A stretch of 12,063 nt of DNA, taken from contig DLQB01000148.1 in NCBI GenBank assembly GCA_002477505.1, positions 1,547 to 13,609 on the forward strand. The letters run 5' to 3'. Under the pieces are notes generated by a model. It ran no database searches. It worked only from the letters and a program-made list of their open reading frames with translations, and was not told where the DNA came from. The translations under genes and the position numbers were made by a program. Below are positions 6,197 to 12,063 of the stretch, one piece after another. How positions within the stretch are numbered: position 1 is the stretch's first letter; each line of letters begins with the position of its first letter. Source of the DNA: Flavobacteriales bacterium UBA7443 (GTDB lineage Bacteria; Bacteroidota; Bacteroidia; Flavobacteriales_D; Sanyastnellaceae).

Positions 6197-7909
6197 TTAA
6201 TTCGCAGGGTTAAACCAACCCTCGACTTCTTCTTTAGAAAGGGCAGGTAAGTCCAATTTGTTCTTTTTTCGAAAGCCATTGAGCTTCTCTCGTAATCCAG
6301 CGGGCTTGACGCCTTCCATTGCAGCAGGGGATTCGTAGCCCGCAGCAATCACATGTTCCACCCATGAAGGTGAAATTCCCATGGCTTCAAGCCCTGCCAT
6401 GTCGGGACCGGATTCAAATACCTCTGGCCGCATTTGTGGGAATAACAGCACCTCTTGAATCGAAGTTTGATCCGTGAGCATCATGACCAGTCGGTCAATC
6501 CCGATTCCGATTCCGCTGGTGGGAGGCATTCCATACTCCAAAGCCCGCAAGAAATCCTGGTCGATGAACATCGCCTCATCATCCCCGCGTTCGCTCAAGG
6601 CCAACTGATCTTCAAAGCGCTGGCGTTGGTCGTCCGGATCGTTGAGCTCGCTGTATGCGTTGGCTACTTCCGTGCCATTGATCATCAATTCAAAACGCTC
6701 CGTGTAAGCGGGGTTGTCGCGATGCACCTTGGTCAACGGAGACATCTCAACGGGGTAATCCATGATGAAGGTTGGCTGCACAAAGTGATGTTCGCACTTC
6801 TCACCGAAGAGTTCGTCGATCAGTTTTCCCTTGCCCATAGAAGCGTCTGTTTCCAGGCCGACACTTTCGCAAGCCGCACGAAGCTGTTCTTCGTTCTTTC
6901 CATCGATGTCAATCCCGGTGTGTTTCCGGATGGCATCGCGCATACTGATGCGTTGGTAAGGAGGCGCGAAATCGATGTCAACGCCGTTCAAATTGGCTTT
7001 GGCACCCCCGTGAACGGCCTGGCAAATGTTCGCCAGAAGCTGCTCGGTGGTTTCCATCATCCAGTGGTAATCTTTGTAGGCAACGTAGAGTTCCAGAACC
7101 GTGAATTCCGGGTTGTGGGTGCGGTCCATTCCTTCGTTGCGGAAGTTCCGAGAGAATTCAAACACACCTTCGAATCCTCCGACGATCAAGCGCTTCAGAT
7201 AGAGCTCATTGGCAATGCGCAAATAAAGCGTGCTGTCCAATGCGTTGTGGTGGGTGATGAATGGCCGGGCGGCGGCCCCTCCAGGAATGGTTTGCAGCAC
7301 GGGCGTATCCACCTCCAACCACCCTTGCTGGTCGAATGATTCGCGGATGGTGCGGATGATTTGCGAACGGGCTTCGAAGGTTTTTTTCACGGCTGGATTC
7401 ACCACTAAGTCGACGTACCGCATGCGGTACCGCAATTCGGGATCAGTGAAGGCGTCGTGTACTTTTCCATCTTCGTCCACTTTGACGGAGGGCAGTGGTT
7501 TGAGTGATTTTGACAGCACGGTGAGCGACTTCACTTTCACGCTTTGCTCACCGGTTTTGGTCGTAAAAGTGGTGCCTTGGACACCGATGAAATCACCGCG
7601 GTCAAGGAGCTTCTTGAAGACGTCGTTGTACATGGACTTGTCTTCTCCCGGGCACATCTCATCCCGGTTGAGGTAAAGCTGTGCAGTGCCCGCGCTGTCT
7701 TGCAGCACCGCAAAAGAGGCCTTTCCCATGATCCGGCGGTTCATCAGACGCCCCGCTAACGTCACCTCCATGCCATCTTCAAAGGATTCAGCCAAGGCAT
7801 TGGATCTGTGGGTTGCCACAAACTCTGCTGCGGGATAAGGCTCAATGCCCATCTTCCGCAGGGTGGCGAGTGAATCGCGACGCACTCGTTCTTGTTCCGA
7901 TCGTTGCAT
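6197..7909 (-). CDS. lysS: Lysyl-tRNA synthetase, class II
   Basis: LysRS charges tRNA-Lys with lysine. The 570-residue protein has an N-terminal OB-fold anticodon-binding domain (AGRLMNRRIMGKASFAVLQD onward) and a class II catalytic core. Motif 1 ends in the TPVLQTIPGGAAARPF region, motif 2 is FRNEGMDRTHNPEFT from residue 256, and motif 3 is GIGIGIDRL ending at 474. The core stops near residue 496 (LLFPQMRPE). Residues 497-570 are a helical extension with a helix-hairpin-helix look (GISPSWVEHVIAAGY, then REKLNGFRKKNKL), of a kind I associate with Bacteroidota LysRS and not with the shorter E. coli enzyme. The ATG at 7909 yields the phylum-typical MQRSEQERVRRDSL start. It is the first gene of the leftward lysS-sufT-like-dxr operon. 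Confidence 0.96.
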   Translation of the reverse strand: MQRSEQERVRRDSLATLRKMGIEPYPAAEFVATHRSNALAESFEDGMEVTLAGRLMNRRIMGKASFAVLQDSAGTAQLYLNRDEMCPGEDKSMYNDVFKKLLDRGDFIGVQGTTFTTKTGEQSVKVKSLTVLSKSLKPLPSVKVDEDGKVHDAFTDPELRYRMRYVDLVVNPAVKKTFEARSQIIRTIRESFDQQGWLEVDTPVLQTIPGGAAARPFITHHNALDSTLYLRIANELYLKRLIVGGFEGVFEFSRNFRNEGMDRTHNPEFTVLELYVAYKDYHWMMETTEQLLANICQAVHGGAKANLNGVDIDFAPPYQRISMRDAIRKHTGIDIDGKNEEQLRAACESVGLETDASMGKGKLIDELFGEKCEHHFVQPTFIMDYPVEMSPLTKVHRDNPAYTERFELMINGTEVANAYSELNDPDDQRQRFEDQLALSERGDDEAMFIDQDFLRALEYGMPPTSGIGIGIDRLVMMLTDQTSIQEVLLFPQMRPEVFESGPDMAGLEAMGISPSWVEHVIAAGYESPAAMEGVKPAGLREKLNGFRKKNKLDLPALSKEEVEGWFNPAN

Positions 7910-7913
7910 GCCC

Positions 7914-7921
7914 CAAAGTTA
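7914..7921 (-). promoter_or_regulatory. Candidate -7 box for lysS, next to its start codon
   Basis: On the minus strand TAACTTTG matches the Bacteroidota -7 consensus TAnnTTTG at all fixed positions. Only GGGC separates it from the lysS ATG, so transcription from it would begin at or within a few bases of the start codon. No TTG stands at the expected -33 distance, which lowers confidence. Confidence 0.4.
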
Positions 7922-7943
7922 CATCGCGAAAACCGCATCGCGA
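7922..7943. repeat. CATCGCGA direct repeat in divergent promoter region
   Basis: CATCGCGA occurs at 7922-7929 and again at 7936-7943, separated by six bases. Each copy contains the palindrome TCGCGA. The pair lies immediately upstream of the lysS -7 box and a few bases before the -33 TTG of the divergent receptor promoter, so a bound protein could affect both. An operator role is inference; two short copies could also be chance. Confidence 0.4.
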
Positions 7944-7946
7944 CGC

Positions 7947-7973
7947 TTGTTTTGGCTCAGACCCTTAGCTTTG
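7947..7973 (+). promoter_or_regulatory. Bacteroidota-type promoter for the TonB-dependent receptor
   Basis: TAGCTTTG (7966-7973) is a perfect match to TAnnTTTG and is followed by CGC. TTG at 7947-7949 lies 16 bases upstream, slightly short of the usual spacing. Transcription would start near 7979-7981, leaving about 20 bases of leader before the ATG at 8000. This supports the ATG at 8000 over the upstream in-frame TTG at 7892. Confidence 0.6.
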
Positions 7974-7999
7974 CGCTGATTCACAAAAAGCAATTTCGA

Positions 8000-10021
8000 A
8001 TGCGTACAATCTTGTCCTGTGTTTTGTCTTTGGGCCTGTTTAGCAGCTCCGTTACTTGGGCCAACCGGTCCCTTGATTCCGAAGCCGACTCGAGCCAGAC
8101 GACAGTCTCTTTGTCAGAGGCGGCTGTTTTGGGGGTTGGTTTCAATGCATTGCCCTTGTTGGCGTCACCCAAATCCGCGACAGTAATGATGCCGTCTGAA
8201 TGGCGGGGAGTAACTTCCATCAGTGAAGCGTTGGAATTTGTTCCGGGAATCGATGTCCGAACCCGAGGCGCATGGGGGGTTCAAACCGACATGAGCATTC
8301 GTGGAGGTTCGTACGAGCAGACAGCGCTACGCATTGACGGTGTTCGATGGTCTGCACCGCATACGGGACATCACCTCATGAACATCCCCATCGATCCCGA
8401 AGACTTGGGACACGTGGAAGTGGTACGCTCGGGGTCTGGTCCATGGGCGGGCATTGGCGCATTCGCAGGGGGAATTTTGCTCGAGACCCGGGTGGAAGAG
8501 AAACCAACGACCGCGAGCCTCACGGCAGAACTAGGAAGTTTCAATTGGACCCGTCTTCGAGCGAATGCGCAAGCCAGCACGGGAAAGATCCGGCACAGTT
8601 TGAGTTTGTCGCAGGCGAAAACAGACGGATACATCCCCAATTCTGACATGGAAATCAATCGGTTGTTCTGGGGCGCGCGTTTTCGCAGCGGTGCGAGCAA
8701 ATGGAAGTCGCTGCTCGCTGCAGAATCCAAATCCTTTGGGGCGCAAAACTTTTACTCTTCGACGTATCCGAATCAACATGAGGAAACAATCGCTGCGGTT
8801 GCACAATTGGTCTGGTCGCGGCAGCAAGGCAACTGGAATGCTTCGGCTGCCGGCCACCTTCGTGCGCACAGCGATCGGTTTGAATTGTACCGTGAGGAGG
8901 CGGATTGGTATTCATTGACCGAGGATGGATTCTTTGTGGCACCTTCTCTTTTTGCTGTACCGGATACGGCAGCGGCGTGGTACCAAGGGGCGAATTTGCA
9001 CCGTTCCATGGTCGGTGCCGTGAACGGTCAGCTCAGTTGGCTGGGCGATGCCATGATGTGGACGGCGGCCTTCGATGCGCGGACCGAATCCATTCGAAGC
9101 AACCGCCTTGGGCTGGCTGTTCAGGATGATACAGAATATGGTTATGGAGACGACCGACTGAATGTCGATGCCTATGTTTCAGGCAAGTATTTTGGCTTGG
9201 CAGATCGCCTGGCAGTGACAGCAACGATGGCCGTCAACGAAAACAGCCGTTTTGGCAATTCTCTTCTGCCTGCTGTGAACGCGCGAATGGCATTTGGAAC
9301 AGGCAATCAAATTGTGGTCTTTGGTTCAGCCGGTCGCTCCGTACGGCATCCTTCTTTCACGGATTTGTATTACACCCTGGGTGGCGCCGTGGGAAGCGAA
9401 GATTTGAAATCTGAATATGCCGACCAAGGGGAGGTTGGCGCTCGTTGGAATATTTCATCGTCTCAATCAACCCATCAATTTTCCATTGAGACGACTCGTT
9501 TCATTCGGCAAGGGCGCAACCTGATTGATTGGGTGCAATTTGACGGGAGCGATCTCTATGAAGCGACGAACGTTGCAGAGGTTGATTTTTTCGGAGGCGA
9601 TCTTTCCATGCTTTATCAGCGCGCTGACGCACCGAAGCAACTGCACCTGCGATCTCTGCGCCTGGGAGCCGCTTGGCTGGAAGCGAACCGCGTGGCCTCT
9701 GGATTCACATCGAACTATGTATTTGATTACATGCGGAACAAGTATGATCTCATGGTGAATTTCGGAACCGCTGGCCCGTTGGATTTCTCAGTAAGAGGAA
9801 GCGCTCAAAACCGCAATGTACAGTCCGCGATTTCGGAGGATCTGTTCACGCATTTGTGGGGTGCTGATATCAACTTTCAAGGGAACGACGGTGCATCACT
9901 GCGCTGGAGGGGGAGCGTCCGATTGGACAACATCTTTGACGTGCAGTTCGCGGACCGGGGTCAAGTGCTGCAGCCGGGGCGCATGGTGCGATTTGGCCTT
10001 ACCTTTGAGTGGGTGAATTGA
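8000..10021 (+). CDS. TonB-dependent outer-membrane receptor, substrate unknown
   Basis: A 673-residue outer-membrane beta-barrel receptor that uses TonB/ExbBD energy to import a scarce ligand. Residues 1-21 form a signal peptide (short basic start, hydrophobic LSCVLSLGLFSSS, likely cut after TWA). The plug domain follows, to about residue 165, with ISEALEFVPGIDVRTRGAWG, the signature IRGGSYEQTALRIDGV at 100-115, TGHHLMNIPI, and VEVVRSGSGPWAGIGAFAGG from 139. The rest is strand-rich barrel, with the C-terminal family block NIFDVQFADRGQVLQPGR near residue 645. The N-terminal carboxypeptidase-regulatory-like domain common in large Bacteroidota SusC-type receptors is absent, so it resembles BtuB/siderophore-type receptors. 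It starts at ATG 8000, after the signal-peptide boundary and promoter. Neighbours give no ligand. Confidence 0.9.
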   Translation: MRTILSCVLSLGLFSSSVTWANRSLDSEADSSQTTVSLSEAAVLGVGFNALPLLASPKSATVMMPSEWRGVTSISEALEFVPGIDVRTRGAWGVQTDMSIRGGSYEQTALRIDGVRWSAPHTGHHLMNIPIDPEDLGHVEVVRSGSGPWAGIGAFAGGILLETRVEEKPTTASLTAELGSFNWTRLRANAQASTGKIRHSLSLSQAKTDGYIPNSDMEINRLFWGARFRSGASKWKSLLAAESKSFGAQNFYSSTYPNQHEETIAAVAQLVWSRQQGNWNASAAGHLRAHSDRFELYREEADWYSLTEDGFFVAPSLFAVPDTAAAWYQGANLHRSMVGAVNGQLSWLGDAMMWTAAFDARTESIRSNRLGLAVQDDTEYGYGDDRLNVDAYVSGKYFGLADRLAVTATMAVNENSRFGNSLLPAVNARMAFGTGNQIVVFGSAGRSVRHPSFTDLYYTLGGAVGSEDLKSEYADQGEVGARWNISSSQSTHQFSIETTRFIRQGRNLIDWVQFDGSDLYEATNVAEVDFFGGDLSMLYQRADAPKQLHLRSLRLGAAWLEANRVASGFTSNYVFDYMRNKYDLMVNFGTAGPLDFSVRGSAQNRNVQSAISEDLFTHLWGADINFQGNDGASLRWRGSVRLDNIFDVQFADRGQVLQPGRMVRFGLTFEWVN

Positions 10022-10049
10022 CCCTGAATTTTACAAAAGACATTGCGAA

Positions 10050-11045
10050 ATGGAACAGATGAGAGCATTGATTACGGGTTTTCCGGATCAAATGAAAGAG
10101 GCGTGGCACATTGCCGAACAAACCCCACTGGATTGGAACGGGTGGACACCTTCGAGCGCATTGATTTTAGGCATGGGCGGAAGTGGCATTAGCGGCGCTA
10201 TCGCGTCGAAGATGCTCGCCGGATCGAGTTCGGCATTCATCCAAGCGAATTCCGATTACACCATCCCGGCGTGGGTCGGAAAGGAAACCCTCGTGTTGGT
10301 CTGCAGTTATTCCGGAAATACGGAAGAAACCCTCATGGCGCTTGATGCGGCCATGGCGAAAAACGCGCGCATTGCGGCCATCACGTCCGGGGGAGAATTG
10401 GGGAAGCGATGCGATGCAAACGGCTGGCCATCGGTGCGCTTTCCAGGGGGACAACCACCCCGGTCGCAGTTTGGATACGCCTTCACCTCGGTCATGCACG
10501 TATTGCACTCCGTAGGGCTGGTTCCCAGCGAGATGCATGCTGCGTTTGGCGATGTCGCTGCGCACTTATCGGCCATCCAGGAAAATACGATTGAACGCGC
10601 CACGGCGCTTTTGGATTTGGTAGAAGGACGACGCATCATGTTGTATTCTGATGCCGCACAGGAAGGATTGATCATCCGGTGGCGGCAGCAATTGAACGAA
10701 AACAGCAAGACCCTTTGCAACCACCACGTTTTTCCTGAAATGAATCACAATGAGCTTGTGGGCTGGGAAAGCGGTGGCGAAAAGGAAGTGGCTTTGATCA
10801 TTCAAACCCCGGAGGATCATCCTCGAACGCGTGTCCGAATGGACGTGTGCATGGAGATTTTCCGCGACCAAGGAGCGGATGTGGTCGTCGTGGAAGGAGA
10901 TGGATCGAACGAAATCCTGCGCTTTTTTGACTTGGTCCATTTGGGCGATTGGCTCAGCCTGCTTTTGGCGGAGCGGCTCGGTTGGGATCCCGTGGACATT
11001 AAGAACATTGACCACCTGAAGGATGAGCTGTCCAAGGTGAACTGA
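10050..11045 (+). CDS. SIS-domain bifunctional phosphoglucose/phosphomannose isomerase
   Basis: 331 residues of the PGI/PMI family first described in archaea, related to phosphoglucose isomerase. It interconverts aldose and ketose 6-phosphates (glucose or mannose 6-phosphate with fructose 6-phosphate) in the cytoplasm. Two SIS domains are visible: GMGGSGISG (41-49) and CSYSGNTEETL (86-96) in the first, and the second from about residue 190. Likely catalytic residues by analogy with the archaeal enzyme are R139 (PPRSQFGY), E218 (QLNENSK), H234 (PEMNHNELVGWE) and K324 (IDHLKDEL); all are present. The start is ATG at 10050; ATG at 10059 is a possible alternative. It lies 28 bases after the receptor gene and 7 before lipB, so the three are probably co-transcribed. 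Substrate preference cannot be told from sequence. Confidence 0.87.
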   Translation: MEQMRALITGFPDQMKEAWHIAEQTPLDWNGWTPSSALILGMGGSGISGAIASKMLAGSSSAFIQANSDYTIPAWVGKETLVLVCSYSGNTEETLMALDAAMAKNARIAAITSGGELGKRCDANGWPSVRFPGGQPPRSQFGYAFTSVMHVLHSVGLVPSEMHAAFGDVAAHLSAIQENTIERATALLDLVEGRRIMLYSDAAQEGLIIRWRQQLNENSKTLCNHHVFPEMNHNELVGWESGGEKEVALIIQTPEDHPRTRVRMDVCMEIFRDQGADVVVVEGDGSNEILRFFDLVHLGDWLSLLLAERLGWDPVDIKNIDHLKDELSKVN

Positions 11046-11052
11046 TCGTTGC

Positions 11053-11799
11053 ATGAAGCCACGCGTTCATTTTCAATCATTGGGCCGGGTTTCTTATGCC
11101 CCCGTATGGAAGCAACAGGAAGACTTGATGCACGCGATTGTGCAACGAAAGATTGCACGCAAAAAAGCGGGAATGGGAGAACGAGACGCTTCGGAGGATC
11201 CCGAATTGGACTTGCCCGATAACCACCTGATTTTCGTGGAACACCCGCACGTTTTAACCTTGGGTAAATCGGGCGACCCCGGCAATGTGGTCGTTTCTCA
11301 AGAGCGTTTGGAAGCCCTCGGAGTTGAGTACTTCCCAATCAATCGGGGCGGAGACATTACCTACCACGGGCCGGGCCAATTGGTCGGGTATCCCATTTTG
11401 GATTTGGACCAATTCTACACAGACATTGGAAAGTACATGCGCATGTTGGAGGAAGCCATCATTCGAACCTGTGCGGACTACGGACTTGAAGCGAGTCGCA
11501 TCGAAGGCCTGACAGGGGTTTGGGTAGATGCGGGCCAAGGTTTGAAAGCGCGTAAAATTGCCGCTCTTGGTGTCAAGTGTTCACGTTGGGTTACGATGCA
11601 TGGATTTGCCTTCAATCTGAATACAGATTTGGACTTTTTCAACCTCATCGTTCCCTGTGGGATCAATGATCGGGGCGTCACTTCCTTGGCCAAAGAATCG
11701 GGACGCGCAATCGATGAAGCTGAGGCAGCGAATCGGCTGAAAACCCACCTCACCGATTTGTTTGATTGGAATTTGATTTTCGCGGACCAAAACCGTTGA
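11053..11799 (+). CDS. lipB: Lipoyl(octanoyl) transferase
   Basis: LipB moves octanoyl from octanoyl-ACP to the lipoyl domains of 2-oxoacid dehydrogenases and the glycine cleavage H protein; LipA then adds sulfur. The 248-residue protein has EHPHVLTLGKSG (63-74), the signature RGGDITYHGPGQLVGYP (98-114), the catalytic Lys168 in ARKIAALGVK (166-175) with HGFAFNL after it, and the catalytic Cys202 in IVPCGI. Residues about 33-57 form a charged insertion not found in the E. coli protein, between the first helix and the catalytic fold. The ATG at 11053 is seven bases after the isomerase stop. LipA is not in the window. Confidence 0.96.
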   Translation: MKPRVHFQSLGRVSYAPVWKQQEDLMHAIVQRKIARKKAGMGERDASEDPELDLPDNHLIFVEHPHVLTLGKSGDPGNVVVSQERLEALGVEYFPINRGGDITYHGPGQLVGYPILDLDQFYTDIGKYMRMLEEAIIRTCADYGLEASRIEGLTGVWVDAGQGLKARKIAALGVKCSRWVTMHGFAFNLNTDLDFFNLIVPCGINDRGVTSLAKESGRAIDEAEAANRLKTHLTDLFDWNLIFADQNR

Positions 11800-11830
11800 A
11801 ATTGTCTGAACTTCGTGCCAAATTCAGGAC

Positions 11831-12063
11831 ATGAAAACAGCACGGGTTCTTCTCATTTCAAGTTTCACCTTGGTGGCGTTGAGTTATATATCGGGCCACG
11901 GCTATATCTGGGGGGGACTTGCCGAAACATATTTTCGAGGCTGGAAGAATTCGAACATTGACGACATTGAATTTCGAGATTTGCGGACCATTTCTGCTGC
12001 GAATAACGCATCTCCCTGGCTGGCAAAAAACGAGGGAGACCTTGCTTTTACCGAAGAAGAACT
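11831..12063 (+). CDS. N-terminal part of a membrane-anchored or exported protein (possible serine hydrolase), cut by window end
   Basis: An ATG at 11831 opens a frame that runs to the end of the window (77 codons). It lies 31 bases after lipB. Residues 1-4 include a lysine and residues 5-20 are hydrophobic (RVLLISSFTLVALSYI), consistent with a signal anchor or signal peptide. The next part reads GYIWGGLAETYFRGWKNS, then IDDIEFRDLRTI and a SPWL. This resembles the region just after the membrane segment in some Bacteroidota beta-lactamase-family serine hydrolases, but the catalytic SxxK and YxN motifs would lie beyond the window and cannot be seen. The assignment is tentative; the coding call itself is reasonably secure from the start, spacing and open frame. 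Confidence 0.6.
   Translation, partial: MKTARVLLISSFTLVALSYISGHGYIWGGLAETYFRGWKNSNIDDIEFRDLRTISAANNASPWLAKNEGDLAFTEEE

Noticed and set aside
6455..7339. Plus-strand open frame of 294 codons opposite lysS.
   Set aside because: It is entirely antisense to the conserved LysRS core, shows no recognisable domain, and has no promoter or conserved start.
7892..7999. Upstream in-frame TTG that would extend the receptor by 36 residues.
   Set aside because: It overlaps the lysS start and the promoter, and would bury the signal peptide that begins cleanly at ATG 8000.

Overview
The window reads as a housekeeping segment of a Bacteroidota chromosome, probably of the Flavobacteriia/Cryomorphaceae side, although the order is not certain. 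Three things support this. The gene order rplM-rpsI-rpsB-tsf-pyrH-frr is typical of that phylum. The S2, RRF, LysRS and SufT-like proteins carry phylum-typical sequence, such as the L13 N-terminus MDTLSYKT and the SufT-like C-terminus MSEEAKLELGFL. The promoters match the Bacteroidota form TTG-N(about 20)-TAnnTTTG, and strong Shine-Dalgarno sites are mostly absent. No tRNA, rRNA, IS element, phage gene, CRISPR array or toxin/defence gene was found. No stretch above 300 bases lacks a gene.

Layout. Bases 1-472 (+) hold the 3' end of a gene for a lamin-tail-domain protein. Bases 473-570 hold a good Bacteroidota promoter and a short inverted repeat where the rplM transcript should begin. Bases 571-3300 (+) encode L13, S9, S2 and EF-Ts. 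A clear intrinsic terminator (3327-3363) closes this block, and pyrH-frr follow (3405-4686). On the opposite strand lysS, a SufT/MIP18-type gene and dxr form a tight operon running 7909 to 4711 and meeting frr tail to tail over a hairpin. A short divergent promoter region (7910-7999) separates lysS from a rightward group: a TonB-dependent receptor, a SIS-family phosphoglucose/phosphomannose isomerase and lipB. A cut-off gene starts at 11831; it has a hydrophobic N-terminus and may be a serine hydrolase.

Function. The first block is translation (ribosomal proteins, elongation and recycling factors) plus UMP kinase. The leftward operon joins lysyl-tRNA synthesis, Fe-S cluster maturation and the DXR step of the MEP isoprenoid pathway, whose last enzymes (IspG, IspH) are Fe-S proteins. 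The rightward group joins an outer-membrane importer of unknown substrate, sugar-phosphate isomerisation and lipoyl transfer.

I found no convincing undescribed multi-gene system. The items most worth a second look are regulatory: a pair of mutually exclusive hairpins in the rpsB leader, a hairpin at the predicted 5' end of the rplM transcript, a perfect -7 box only four bases before the lysS start codon (possible leaderless mRNA), and an 8-bp direct repeat in the lysS/receptor divergent region. The main protein-level oddity is a 12-nt tandem repeat encoding an Ala/Glu/Pro tail on S2.
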